A stretch of DNA of 61,144 nt from NCBI GenBank assembly GCA_037176845.1, contig JAYKXP010000217.1:1-61144 (forward strand), given 5' to 3'. How positions within the stretch are numbered: the first letter of the stretch is position 1; each line of letters opens with the position of its first letter. A program made the translations under genes and the position numbers. This document shows, one piece after another, positions 28,983 to 39,643 of the stretch. A model generated the notes under the pieces. The model had not been told where the DNA came from. It ran no database searches and saw only the letters and a list, made by a program, of their open reading frames with translations. This stretch comes from Paramarasmius palmivorus (lineage: Eukaryota > Basidiomycota > Agaricomycetes > Agaricales > Marasmiaceae).

Positions 28983-30611
28983 GCGGGACTGAAGAGCCAG
29001 ATGATGATGGTCTAGGATTAAGGTGTGTGACATGTCTCTGCCTCCAACCACCATGATCCCATCCTCTCATAGGCTCCCAACAAACACACTCTTCTCATTA
29101 CCCTTGTCTTCAAGCAGCTAAAGTCACAAAACTGGTGTGTTCTATTCTTTTTAAGTAATTGCTAGTCTACTCATGCACAGAAATTCTTGATTTTCCTTTC
29201 ACAGAAATCCAAATCTATTGCAGTCACCTTTATCAATACCACAACATATGTCCCAACATATCGTATACTAGACTAGGAATACTAAAAATATTGGTACGTT
29301 GCATCTGTGTCACCTTTGGTGATCATAGACCTCTTTCGCTGATACACCCTTTCCGTAGAGCGTTCAAAGCACCTTCCATGTAAATTTCCACTCACTCGTG
29401 CAACCACTGCAATCCTCCCTTCAATGCCTCAAGCCCATCCTACAGCCATGCTCCTATCCAGTCCTCTGGTCTTCAACTTTCTGGGCTGGACAACAGACCA
29501 ACGGCACCTCTGCCATTGCTCTCCCCATACGACCCGCCTGTCCTTCATCCTAGCTCTCAGGACAACATGCAGAGCAATGAATCTATATTGGGCTTATATT
29601 GGCGTTAGGGTTGAAAAACTGGAAGAGAATGGATCTTGGTGGAACAGCTTGGGGTGATTGAACCGTACACGGCCTGACACTCACAGCTACCCTGCCGTTG
29701 TATTCTCCATGGCTCTACCCCCTCTCTTCCCAACACCAAACCTCCCTATCCTGTTTTCAAAAGCCCGATGGCACATCTGGAAATGCCAAGCCAAATCAAA
29801 TAAAGCCTACAGCCTGTGTAGGTGTTGTGGGCTGCAGTACAGAGCAATATTTTCGCTGTCCCTCTTCTCCGCAAAGATCATCAACTGTATTGAAGCACAA
29901 AGGAAGCATTTGAACTCTGCTCGTTCTGGTGGTGGAAACTGTGAGGATGACATTCATCCGTGAGTTTAGGTCTTACTTCCCAGTTTACTTCATTCACTTA
30001 TTGTCTATTACTATAAGCTTTACCAGCATCGAGTCAGATACTCACAAGACCAAACATGTGCAAGATGTGCATACAATACAGCACTAGCCACCGCCATCAG
30101 CTAGTGGAACATCTTTTTAATGGAGGTACAGGTGGGCCCTTTGAATGTTAAAGCTAACAGCCTCTCCAGCAACCTGTGACAGTTCACCTCTGCTGGATAT
30201 AGAACTCTGACATATTGGTTCATTTGGGCACTTAGCAGACATGTGTACTTTTACCATTGAACAATACTGATGCCTGCTGGGCCTTTACAGCTCAGAGCTT
30301 GAATGACACTCTTTCTACAATACATTGAGCTGTTGTTCAATTCTGAAGAATAGAGATTTGTATGCAGCCCTCTACAAGCCAATCCATGTGGATTTTTCAG
30401 GTACAGTCCATCACGTCAATTGTATTACTAGCAGCAAGTACCTTACTGTGGTGCCACTCACAGGAAATGCTTGTATGGAGTGGTGGCTGTTAATGACTTG
30501 TTTTCCAGAAAATCCAGCACAAACAGTGCTTGTAAGTGTCCGATTTGTGCCTTCAACCTTCATATAAAAATCACTGGCCAATGTCAAGCACTTCCATCCT
30601 CTTTTCATCCT
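28983..30611 (+). other. Degraded or unrecognised sequence right of Gypsy-1
   Basis: Plus-strand fragments such as LRCVTCLCLQP (about 29020), KPTACVGVVGCSTEQYF (about 29800) and a frame at 30325-30567 look partly coding but are split by stops and frame changes. I recognise no family. The right flank begins GCGGG. Confidence 0.3.
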
Positions 30612-31291
30612 ATGGATTCTCAGTCTTCAGACACTCAGCTCATTGACACTTCCTCTGCTATTGTCAACACCATCAACGGCCTGATGACTGGCTCTTTGAC
30701 CGGTGAGTGAACATTTTCTCAAACAACCTCCATAGCTTACAGTTATCCTTTAGTACAAGACACAGAAGCTCTTGATATGTTCAGCAAGAAAGAGATGAGT
30801 ACTTGGGATTCTGTTATTGCAATGTTGGTCAAGAAAAGTAAGGTCTATGATTACAAGCTATGCGTTCTTCAACAGCTCACTTTCCTCCAGCATACCTTGT
30901 GTGTTTCGTTGAAACACATTATCAAGTCTCTGTAGATAATCCACCTGCTGCTAAAGTATTGCCTACTATGACCATCATCTGTCAGAACTGTAGTCACATT
31001 GTCACCTTGGCTCTGTCTGATGCTCACTGGTACTGCATTACAAGAGGACTACGCATTGGCTTTGTTTGTGGTTGGTGAGCAATTTTTTTTATACCTCACT
31101 CTTTCCTCAGGCCTGTTTCGCTCAATGCCAACCACAGGGACAACATGAAGAAGCTTGTGCTTCACATTGGCAAGAACAAATATGTGGCCTACAGTTCTAA
31201 GAAGACTGCGCACAAGGCCTTCCTATTAGCCCTCTCCTCAAAGGAAGCCAGTGTCATTGCATCACACAAAATGTCAAGTGGTGATCACTAG
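30612..31291 (+). CDS. Small protein with RNase H1 N-terminal/viroplasmin-like domain (184 aa)
   Basis: Exons 30612-30702, 30754-30837, 30876-31074 and 31111-31291 sum to 555 nt with an open frame. The N-terminus is MDSQSSDTQLIDTSSAIVN. A short Cys pair (CQNC) precedes HWYCITRGLRIGFVCGW, the start of a viroplasmin-like fold: aromatic-Val/Cys-x-x-x-Gly...GxF..W. The later helix is YSSKKTAHKAFLLAL. Such domains bind RNA/DNA hybrids in RNase H1; no nuclease domain is present here. The last seven codons run into the left end of a MITE-like element (31260), so the natural C-terminus is probably lost. A relative lies at 51022-52234. Confidence 0.6.
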
Positions 31292-32319
31292 TTATGGGCA
31301 GATATACCTTGTGAAACCTGTCACTGCCAATTACGGTAAGTAATATCTTAGATAGAACTTTGTTTAACTAGTCATAACCAGTAATAAATATCATGTCTTT
31401 CAATATCTGATACTTACAAGTTACCATAAAGTTATAACACGGCAATAGCTTTCCCTAACTTGCTATCACAGGTTACCGTAAAGTTATAACCCAGTGATAA
31501 CTTTCCCTAATCTGTTATAACCAGTTATCTGACATTATTTTCTTGCTGTTGGAGTAGCTGTAAAAGCACAAATAATGTTAATTGAACGACCTACAATAGT
31601 GGAAGAACACAACTACAATCATTGGAGCCTCAAGAATATATCTTAAGATATTGGAGAGGCGGGGGTATATACTGTATTGAGTTTGTAGAAATATAAATGA
31701 TGCTTTGGCTCAGTGGTTAGTGCGCCGGACTTTTGGTCTACGTTGGTAAGCCGTTGAGGTCCGAAGTTCAATCCACCATGGTGACATTTATTTACATATT
31801 TATTCTCCGGGAGATAGATGAGATTGTCAACTTTAGATTAGATGTCCGTAGATAGATGTATGTTCGAGTACATGTAAACCACAAGTCAGTAATGTAACAT
31901 GTAAATACACAAGTCAGTAATCTAGTCACCTACGAAAAGAGTAAGAGAAGGGGAAAGAGGGCTCGGATAGAAAGATCCTTTTTATATGCCGCTACTGTCC
32001 CCTCATAACTAGTTAAGATGAGTTATGGTAGTTATGACTCCAGTAACTAGTAATATCATCAATAACTAGTAGTAACCTTGATAACCTGTGCTCACCTATG
32101 ATTACCCGGCATTATACACTCAAACCCGTTTTGATAAACCAGGTTAACGTGCTATACCCAATTAATGAGATTCACGACTAATAATAAGGTATCATAGCAG
32201 GTAATAAAGCAAGCCACCTCCATTATGACCCCCATATCTGGGTATTCCAGATATTGGGAAGTCATTCCAGGTAAGGTAGGTCATATCCGGGGTATGACCA
32301 CCTGCCCTTTTGTGTGATG
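31260..32319. mobile_element. MITE-like element with perfect 12-bp inverted ends
   Basis: CATCACACAAAA at 31260-31271 and its exact reverse complement at 32308-32319; similarity continues imperfectly for about 25 bp. The interior is AT-rich and noncoding, with a 52-bp tandem pair (from 31420 and 31472), many GTTATAAC and TAACTAGTTA palindromes, and a hairpin GGTCATA..TATGACC at 32279-32299. No clear target-site duplication is visible. Confidence 0.5.
31700..31780 (+). other. tRNA-like sequence (A and B boxes), probably SINE-derived
   Basis: A box TTGGCTCAGTGGTTAGTG (31704-31721) and B box GGTCCGAAGTTCAATCC (31758-31774), spaced as in a tRNA gene. The acceptor ends do not pair well, so it is not called as a functional tRNA. 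Confidence 0.55.
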
Positions 32320-32949
32320 TGTGACCACTGATCATGCTGTTGCTTACAAGCCTGTTCCCACTGGTGATGGCTTCTTTTTTCCATGAATAGTCAATGTGAT
32401 TAGATACATATTCTGAATGTCATTCTTGTCTGATTCTCCTTGCCTCAAACCTGTTCCTGTTAGTAGCTCACACCGACCCACACCAAGCTAGTATCTGTAA
32501 ATGTGAGGGCGAACCAACTACCTCTCTACGGATAGCGGTGCTGAGCGATGATGATAAGGGAAAAGGGGGTGATCCGGCATAGGCACAAGGCTCTATATGA
32601 CGTTGAGCAGGCAGACACAAGTCAGATACTAGCCCAAATGACCAAGTTAGCATAACTAAAGGGATAAAATACAAGATGACTTGCCTAGCCCAAATGACCA
32701 AGAGGTCAAGATGGGGAACTAGGCATCTACAGCTATGGTTTATATGTTGAAGAGTCTGTCTCAGCGAGAATTGTACAAAGTAAACAATCAGAATGATACG
32801 GAAAGATGTAGACAATGGAAGAATGATGTGGAATGTTCCGGTGGATGAGAGGCTGTTCGCGATATAAGTGGAGAATGATAAGATGAAGATAAGAAAATAT
32901 AGATAAGGGGACTTAGAGAAATGGAAGGAAAAAGCTACGCTCCATCACA
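32313..32949 (-). repeat. Possible LTR of the chromovirus remnant
   Basis: Read on the minus strand it follows the chromodomain stop and a purine tract (near 32951-32968, GAGGGGGG), starting TGTGATGG. A matching inverted end TGTGATG on the plus strand at 32313 would close it. There is no second copy in the window. Confidence 0.3.
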
Positions 32950-33040
32950 TTACCCCCCTCCTAATGCCTATCGTCCGCGATAGGCTAGAACCTGCAATCC
33001 GTCCCTCCTCCCATTCTAGATCCGTGGGACTGTCCTTCAG

Positions 33041-34390
33041 TCAGATTTTCCAGTTTGCGCCAGGGAATAGTGAGCTGAAGACGGCTGCTGCTATCTTCTT
33101 TGGCGCATTGGGATGCTTTTGGTGGAATTCTGCTATCTTCTCACCTGCATTCTTGACGTTGGCTGCTGGTTCCCAACTGTCATCTTCCTCTCCAAAGCCT
33201 TCCCATCGCACCAAATACTGCAAACCCCCTTCGGGTATTTCCTGCTGTCCATGAATCTGCTCGACCTCAAACTCCTCTTCTCCTTTACTTTCTACTTCAG
33301 GTGGTTGGTGGTCGTAATCCATTGACATCATTGCCCTTCTGGGTGAGAAGCGGTTGACGTTGGAAGACATTGTGTACCTTCATGGCCGGAGGAAGTTTAA
33401 GCCGGGGTAGTCCAGTTTGCCAACCTTTTCAATGACTTCGTAGGGTCCTAGTTGCCATGGTCCCAGCTTCTGGCTTGCCTGGTGGATTCTGATGTCTTTT
33501 GCTGACAGCCACGCCTTGTCTCCTACTTCAAACACATGTGCCTTCTTCTTTCCTGCCTTGTATGTCTCTTTCATCTGCTCCTTGCCCATGCACAATGCTG
33601 CTTCTGCCTCTTTGCGCACCTCCCTTAGTTTCTCTAGCCAGGTGTTCAATGCTGGGAATCGGGTTGGGCGTCCTACTGGGATGGTGAAGTCAGGTGTGTA
33701 GCCGTACATGACTTCGAATGGACTACGGTCGTGTGCTGTGTGGACGGGAGTTTTAGTACAAACTCTGCTGTTGGGAGCCCGTCTGACCAGTCGTCCTGAC
33801 GCTTATCCACGAATAGGCGTAAAACCGTTCCACTCTTGGTTGGCTCTTTTGGTCTGGCCATTGGCAGCGGGGTGGTAGGCAGTAGTTAGTCCTGGCTGTA
33901 GTCCTAGTTGCTTGTACAGAGCTCGGGTTACTTGTGCTGGCAAAATTGTGGGCCTCGGTCAGATACGAACTTGTGGGGAATCCCATGCAGACGGAAGATC
34001 TCCCGGTAATGAAAGGTCAGCGACTCCTTTTGGCATCAAGGGTAGTGGTGGTGGGGAGAAATGTGGACTTGCTTGCTGTACAGGTCGATGTAGGTGATGA
34101 TGGCATCGTAACCTTGCTGAGGGGGAGTCCTGTGATAAGGTCTACTCCTACTACACACCAAGGTTCTTCTGGCACTCCATGGGTTGGAGTGTTGCGTCAG
34201 GATGAACAGCTGGTTTGGTGCGTTGGCAGCGCTCACACCCTTGTAAAACATACTTCTCTATGAAAGAGGACATGTTAGGCCAAAGTAGTAACGTTTCACC
34301 TGTTCTAGTGTCCCGTGTTTTCCCAGGTGCCCCGCTGTAGACGCATCATGGCACTGCTTTAGGATTTCCTTCCTCAAACCTCACCTGAAG
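33041..34390 (-). pseudogene. Chromovirus (Ty3/Gypsy) integrase with chromodomain, remnant
   Basis: Minus-strand fragments in order: integrase zinc finger (CHDASTAGHLGKHG ... CERCQRTK) at about 34380-34190; core ([32 protein letters not shown]) at about 34100-33830; MYGYTPDFT and the C-terminal module (KAWLSAKDIRIH, LGPYEVIEK) at 33709-33400; chromodomain (YLVRWEGFGEEDDSWEP) at 33370-33041. Several stops and frame changes break it. The catalytic glutamate of the TER motif is Lys here (QTKRAN). RT and RNase H are missing: the fragment ends at about 34390 where a SINE-like repeat and the KDZ block begin. Confidence 0.85.
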
Positions 34391-34612
34391 AGGCACCTGC
34401 CACACATCAATAGATGTTAATTGCCAGTTCAATTTCATGTGTCTCCAGCGCATGTTGCCAGTTAAGCTGAAGCGGGCTAAAGTAGCAATACTGCCAGTGT
34501 ACAGCTAAAATTATACCGACAACAGCGAGAATTGAACTAGCGACACAGCAGCTTACATCATCCGACTAATAATTCGGACACATTAACAACTGAGCCAAGT
34601 GATCATATATTA
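34383..34612 (-). repeat. SINE-like repeat family 2, left copy
   Basis: Minus-strand tRNA-like head: A box TTGGCTCAGTTGTTAATG (34582-34599) and B box GCTAGTTCAATTCTCGC (34525-34541). The body ends with GACACATGAAATTGAACTGG..ATTAACATCT, shared with the copy at 58178-58400. It begins about 150 bases after the stop of the HMG-like gene and in the same orientation. Confidence 0.6.
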
Positions 34613-34763
34613 CCTACGTAGCAATATATCCCATATGGCCTTCACATTTGATTAGCTGCCTAATAACTACTGCCCGCCAATTTAAAATACAGGACCAAAA
34701 ACCTATTAAACAAGGGAAAAACGTCCTGTAATCATCTACCTATCCTTCAAGAACCGCCATCCC

Positions 34764-37700
34764 TCAAACAACGAAAAGAATACTCAATCTGGCCAACGCA
34801 GCGCGATACAGGCCGTTCTTCGCCTCCTTCTCTTGGCGCTGCCTGGGAGTCCCAAAGGGAAGCCTCTGTACGGCCTTCTTCCACCATGCCAATGCCACTA
34901 CAAAGCTCACAATCCCATTGGGACCATATACTGCCAAGTCACTCCAATCCTGCCCATTCTCCCTAGTCAACCTGATACCCTGTCCACAATCCTTACGCCA
35001 CGGGCAACACACCTTATACCAGGCTTCGAAATCCTCTGCATATTTGTCCAAGTTGTCCACCTTTGGCTTGAAGCCTGGGGCGCGTGCGCGTGCGATCCAG
35101 TCGTGCACAACACGCGGGCGATTAGTCGAGCACAATCGGGAACCCACAAAGCCGGCTTTGACGTCGAGCTGAAGCCAGAGTTGGACCACATCGCGGAGAC
35201 CACGATCCATTTGCACCTCGTGGCAGATAGAGAGCGTGTGCTGGACGTATTTGGGAGCGTTGGCGGGAGTGCTGACCATATGGGGAACATGCTCGGGTAC
35301 TGGGTCAGCAGACGTGTTATCAGTTTTGCGTCGTTTCGAGGCTGATGTAGAAGCCCTCTCCGCATCGATTGATGCCTCCGCTGCACGCTTGCCCGCCTTC
35401 TTTGACGTCCCTGAATGACGCTCACCGGTGCTAGTAGAAGCCTCAGCTTCAAACACCTCGACCACTTGTTCATCAGTCCCCTTGTCCTGTTTGGCCCTTT
35501 TCCGCTCTCTAGAATCCGTAGTGGTAGCGGTTCGCTTCACAGGTAACACCACCCCGACCAACACTTGACGTTTGCTAGAGGCGACGCCAGCTCTCTTTGC
35601 GGTAGTTGAGGATGAAGGTGTCGAGGCAGCTGTACGCTTCTTGGTCTTGTATGTGCGAGGACTAGGAGCCGAGGCCGGACCAAGCTCTGGTGGTGGTGAT
35701 GAAGCTGGAGGTGGTGAAGCAGGAGGTGCCGAGGACGCCGGAGATGCTGGAGGTGGTGATGAATGCTGAGACGATGCTGGTGGTGGAGAAGAAGCTGCAG
35801 ATGACGGAGATGGCGGGGTGTGGAAAGCATACTGCGGTGCTAATACTGGTGAAGAATGAGTGGATGATGTTGGAGACAGAGTAGCGAGAGTTCTGTCAAT
35901 CAGCCGTTGCGAGCTAACCTGCAGCCTTGATGGTTGTGCCCGGTGATCACTGCGAGCATTCGGTACTTCGACATTCCCTATACCGGCAGGCCGACGTCCA
36001 TTCAGAGTAGGCACGGCGTTGCTACCAGCCAGCAGGGTTGATACCAAGCGTGGAGGTCCACAGGGTGGCCTCATACGTGCATGAGGAGGTCTTGGAGGAG
36101 GAGAGGCAGGGGTCGATAGCGTCGATGAATCGGTGGTCTCCGCTGCTGACTTTGATGAAGTCGTAGCCACTGAGACCTTGGATGTCGAGGCCTGAGGAAC
36201 GTTGTTGCCTTCTCGATCGTCTACGCGCTCGTGAATGACCACATCCGATGAATCATCGAGCAAGTCACTAAGACACGGCATCGACCGTGACTTTAAAGCC
36301 CTGCGTTGGCACTCGGCCACAGCTGGAGAATGTTAGTATTACAGCTACTCCCGAGACAAGTTGACTTACAGAACGATTGGTTCAGGAATTTCGCAAACAA
36401 AGGATTGAAGAGCTGCTTGATTTGGGGACGGAACGCCGCTCCAAACGTCAAAGGTACCGCCCCCACAGTGGTCCCAATGTGAATGCTTGGACAGTTTGAT
36501 TAATAACAAGAAACGAGCGAGACACACTTCACACTTACGCCGTCATATTTAAACGTCCACCATCCGCAGGTTCGGGTCCTCCAGCGACCAGAGTGAAATT
36601 CCAACCGGTAGCCTCTGCCATGCCTTGCAGAATAGGTGTCACGAATGGACTGATGCGTTCGATAGATCTATGGCGAGAGTCAGTAAAGGCACCACAACCA
36701 GATTCAAGAAACATGAGATAAAAGCTTTATTGAGGAAAAAACAGAGCCAGTTACATGATATACCACTACTGGTCAATAAACGACCGGAAAACGAAAGGAG
36801 CTTAACTGTTCTAACAAAGGTTCCAAAGCTTGCACATACTTTTGACGAGATTCCGGGTCAGTGGGGAATGGTGCATTCTTCTCCTTCTTGATCTTTTTGA
36901 CACGTTCTTCTTGTTCCTCCTTTGCCTTCTTGACCCAAGATTGTTTAACGCTATCTGCCAGCTTCTCGTACTCTCGCCTAACGACGTCCTGACGAATAGC
37001 AACATAGGCATCTTCTCCTGTCAAAGAAATTTAGAAACAAACACTCAAATCGACACAAATGGAAGATGCACCTTTTTTTTCGAACTTCAGAACAGCCTGC
37101 TTCTCAGCTACAGCCGCGCCAACCAACTGATCTACCACTGGAGAATTTTGGACCGCCCACATCATTTGAGGCGACCGCTGAGCACCAAGAAATCCATCCT
37201 GGCTTTCTTTTGCGAACTCTTTTTGAGCTTCTTTAACCCAGGCTATCTGTTCCTCGGCTGGTAGCTTCGTGAAAGCTGAATCCACGACTCCACGACGCAG
37301 GGCATCTTCATCTAGGAATTAGGGGAACAGTTGGTCAGTAACCCCAACATCATCGCAGAAAAACCCATACCTTTCAGATGTTTCAACTTCATTCGCTCGC
37401 GAACCAGCTCTTCTACCAATCCAGCGTTTTCACGAGCCCATAGAACGTAAGGAGGTCGACGTCGCCCAGCACTAACATCCATGCCAGTGAGCTTACTCAG
37501 GAGTCGACGATAGACATCCGACTCCTTCATATTAGCCTCCTGGCTTTTGCGAAAACGATAGGGAAACCAACGATCCATTTGCTGGGCATGGCATGAGGTT
37601 GAGAATGAGTCATGAGAGTCACACATCACAGTGACTTGTGACGTACCGAACATTTAGTTCCTATCAACGATCTCAGCTTCTTGAACTCTTCCAACTCACG

Positions 37701-37975
37701 CTGAAAGTCTTCCTGGCTCTGGGACTCCTTTCGCGAACAGGCTCCACGAGCAGCTCATCCGACTCTTCAGCTTCAGCCTCGATGGCTGCAAGCATCTCTT
37801 CGTTGGTTGGATCGAAGTTATCGGGTGTGCCAGGCTTGAAGACCTTGAAGAAGTCCCGCTGAACTTGGGAAATATAATCCACACCCCAGCCTTCCCGAGC
37901 AGCAGCAAAGTACCCCGGGAGCCGCATCTCCAACAAGCGGAGCTGAGCCCCATGGAAAACACCAGGATTGGGCAT
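34764..37975 (-). CDS. HMG-box-like KDZ-associated protein, left copy (one frameshift)
   Basis: Seven-exon homologue of the intact gene at 53181. It starts MPNPGVFHGAQLRL. Exon limits are about 37975-37647, 37581-37371, 37311-37072, 37017-36812, 36669-36540, 36486-36373 and 36321-34764. Visible parts are an HMG-like block (RPPYVLWARENAGLVEELV), two further HMG-like helical units (DSAFTKLPAEEQIAWVKEAQ; AYVAIRQDVVRREYEKLADS), the conserved core FVTPILQGMAEATGWNFTLV, a long Pro/Ser-rich linker, and a C-terminal domain (VQLWLQLDVKAGF ... LAVYGPNGIVSFVVALAWW). A single base is missing near 37735, since KESQSQEDFQRELEEFKKL is in another frame. DNA binding is likely from the HMG units; the C-terminal domain is unnamed. 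Confidence 0.75.
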
Positions 37976-38056
37976 GACGAGAGGTGACCTAGGAAGGAAA
38001 AAGGGAGAAGTGAGGACGTTTTCACAAGAGAAAACAGGCCAAGTTCGATGTACCTT

Positions 38057-38114
38057 TTTGGCTGAGCAGGGACAGAAGGTTTCGGTTTGGCTGAGCAGGG
38101 ACAGAAGGTTTCGG
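38057..38114. repeat. 29-bp tandem duplication
   Basis: TTTGGCTGAGCAGGGACAGA plus AGGTTTCGG is repeated twice without spacer, upstream of the left HMG-like gene. The rest of 37976-38860 has no gene that I can support. Confidence 0.85.
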
Positions 38115-38864
38115 AAAAGGTACTTGCCAATTTCCTTCGCCTTTTAACACCCAATCTCAAACTGCTCCTGCCAGACAATCTAAATCCGCCAAATTTGTCC
38201 CTACTCGGCCGTCTCGACTCAGCAATTACCAATATTCAACTCTAGCGCCTGCATTTCCAGGTTGTACGCTGACTACCGCCAGTCGTCTTCGCACCCGCAC
38301 CCAACGGTAATATCCTTATTCCAGGAGATCGTCACCCTCAAACGCAATGTCTGACATCTCAACAGGCCTCATGTTGAGTGAATGCTCCGCCCCACCGTTG
38401 GCAAAACCCAATGACAAGAACATCTCAACAGCAACGCGTTAGGGCAAATCATTGCCTGTCAATGGTTCGTACACCTTTATCGTCGGTTCTTGGCTGCCGA
38501 GAGGAAAGTATTCCCATCTCCGAGTTTTTTCATGAAGGTTACACCTGCTATAGGTAAACTGCAAGAACCTGGGCACAAGCAGGGAGCGATCACCAGCAAT
38601 ACAACCTCAACTTGATAGAGGGCAGTGGGTACACTGATGGAGAGAGAATGGAGAGGGTATGGGGAGAACACAACAACCTTGGGAACGCAACCAAGACAAT
38701 GGGGCCTGGCGCAAGAGAGGATACTAACGACCTCGCATGGGTCGAATGGCTGGAACTGGGACAAGTATATCACGATGGGTAAGTCCTGGGCTTGGTATTA
38801 AGGATCTTGGAGATGCTGATGTGAATATCAGGGAAAGCTCTGGCTCGAAGACTAAAGATGCAAT

Positions 38865-38940
38865 CAAGGATCGCGACCTATCAGGTCGTTGCCCATGAGA
38901 GGCGCTAACTTCGAACCTAACCGCCGAGCTAAAACGGATA
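38865..38940 (-). other. tRNA-like sequence
   Basis: Minus strand: A box-like TTAGCTCGGCGGTTAGG (38918-38934) and a weak B box AGGTCGCGATCC (38868-38879). No convincing acceptor stem. Possibly a third SINE family. Confidence 0.35.
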
Positions 38941-39210
38941 AGTGGGATAAAATGTTGCAGGGACTGGGAAAGCAGCTGCCTATACCAAGGAAGAACGTAC
39001 CAAACCCGTATCATATTGAGGAGGAGTGTGAGTACCAGGTGGTCAAAGTTTCTATCTGAAGGAGCTCACACATTCGCGTTCATGCAGTTTGTTAGTGAAG
39101 AACAAGCACTACAAGAATTGTCGTTAGAGGAAGAAAAGCGTCTCCAGGCAGGGTGGCACCCAATATCACTCTGTCAGCGCGGCCGGTTTCACAGCCTTGT
39201 GTTTCTCAGA

Positions 39211-39495
39211 GATGTATCAACAATGGTAGGAACCAATTTATCCTGATGCATCCACAATGGTAGTTAGACTAAAGGCAATCCTAGGCAACCATTGCCAATT
39301 GACTTACCAGTGAACACAAGGAATACGGCCTCAATCCATGATTACATCAGCACCGGGGGACCAGTGCGCCGGAGAAGTCTCCGGAGGCATCAGCCAGGCC
39401 AAAAATTGCCATGTTCTGAGTGGATTGAACCATAGACCTCAAGTTCACGGGATAAATCAATCTCACAACTGATCGTACCACTGAGCCATGTTTCT
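39211..39495 (-). repeat. SINE-like repeat family 1, left copy
   Basis: Minus-strand A box ATGGCTCAGTGGTACGAT (39472-39489) and B box GGTCTATGGTTCAATCC (39422-39438). The body has GCCTCCGGAGAC, and the tail CTACCATTGTGGATGCATCA is followed by AAATTGG..TACCATTG. The body and tail are shared with 56278-56570. It starts about 150 bases after the KDZ stop codon and in the same sense. Confidence 0.6.
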
Positions 39496-39643
39496 GATGT
39501 ATTCTATACAGCGTGTCAGGACCATACTCCCTTCATTCTTTCCATGCTCAATACAAAATTCAAGAATGTCACGTTAGTTGTCACAGCTAATCCTACATGT
39601 CACATATCTAGAGACGCCGAAAAAGCGCTGAACAAGAATTCTC

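Noticed and set aside
38865..38940. Functional tRNA gene
   Set aside because: The acceptor stem does not pair and the B box is weak; the same holds for the other tRNA-like heads at 31704, 34525, 39422, 56285 and 58183.
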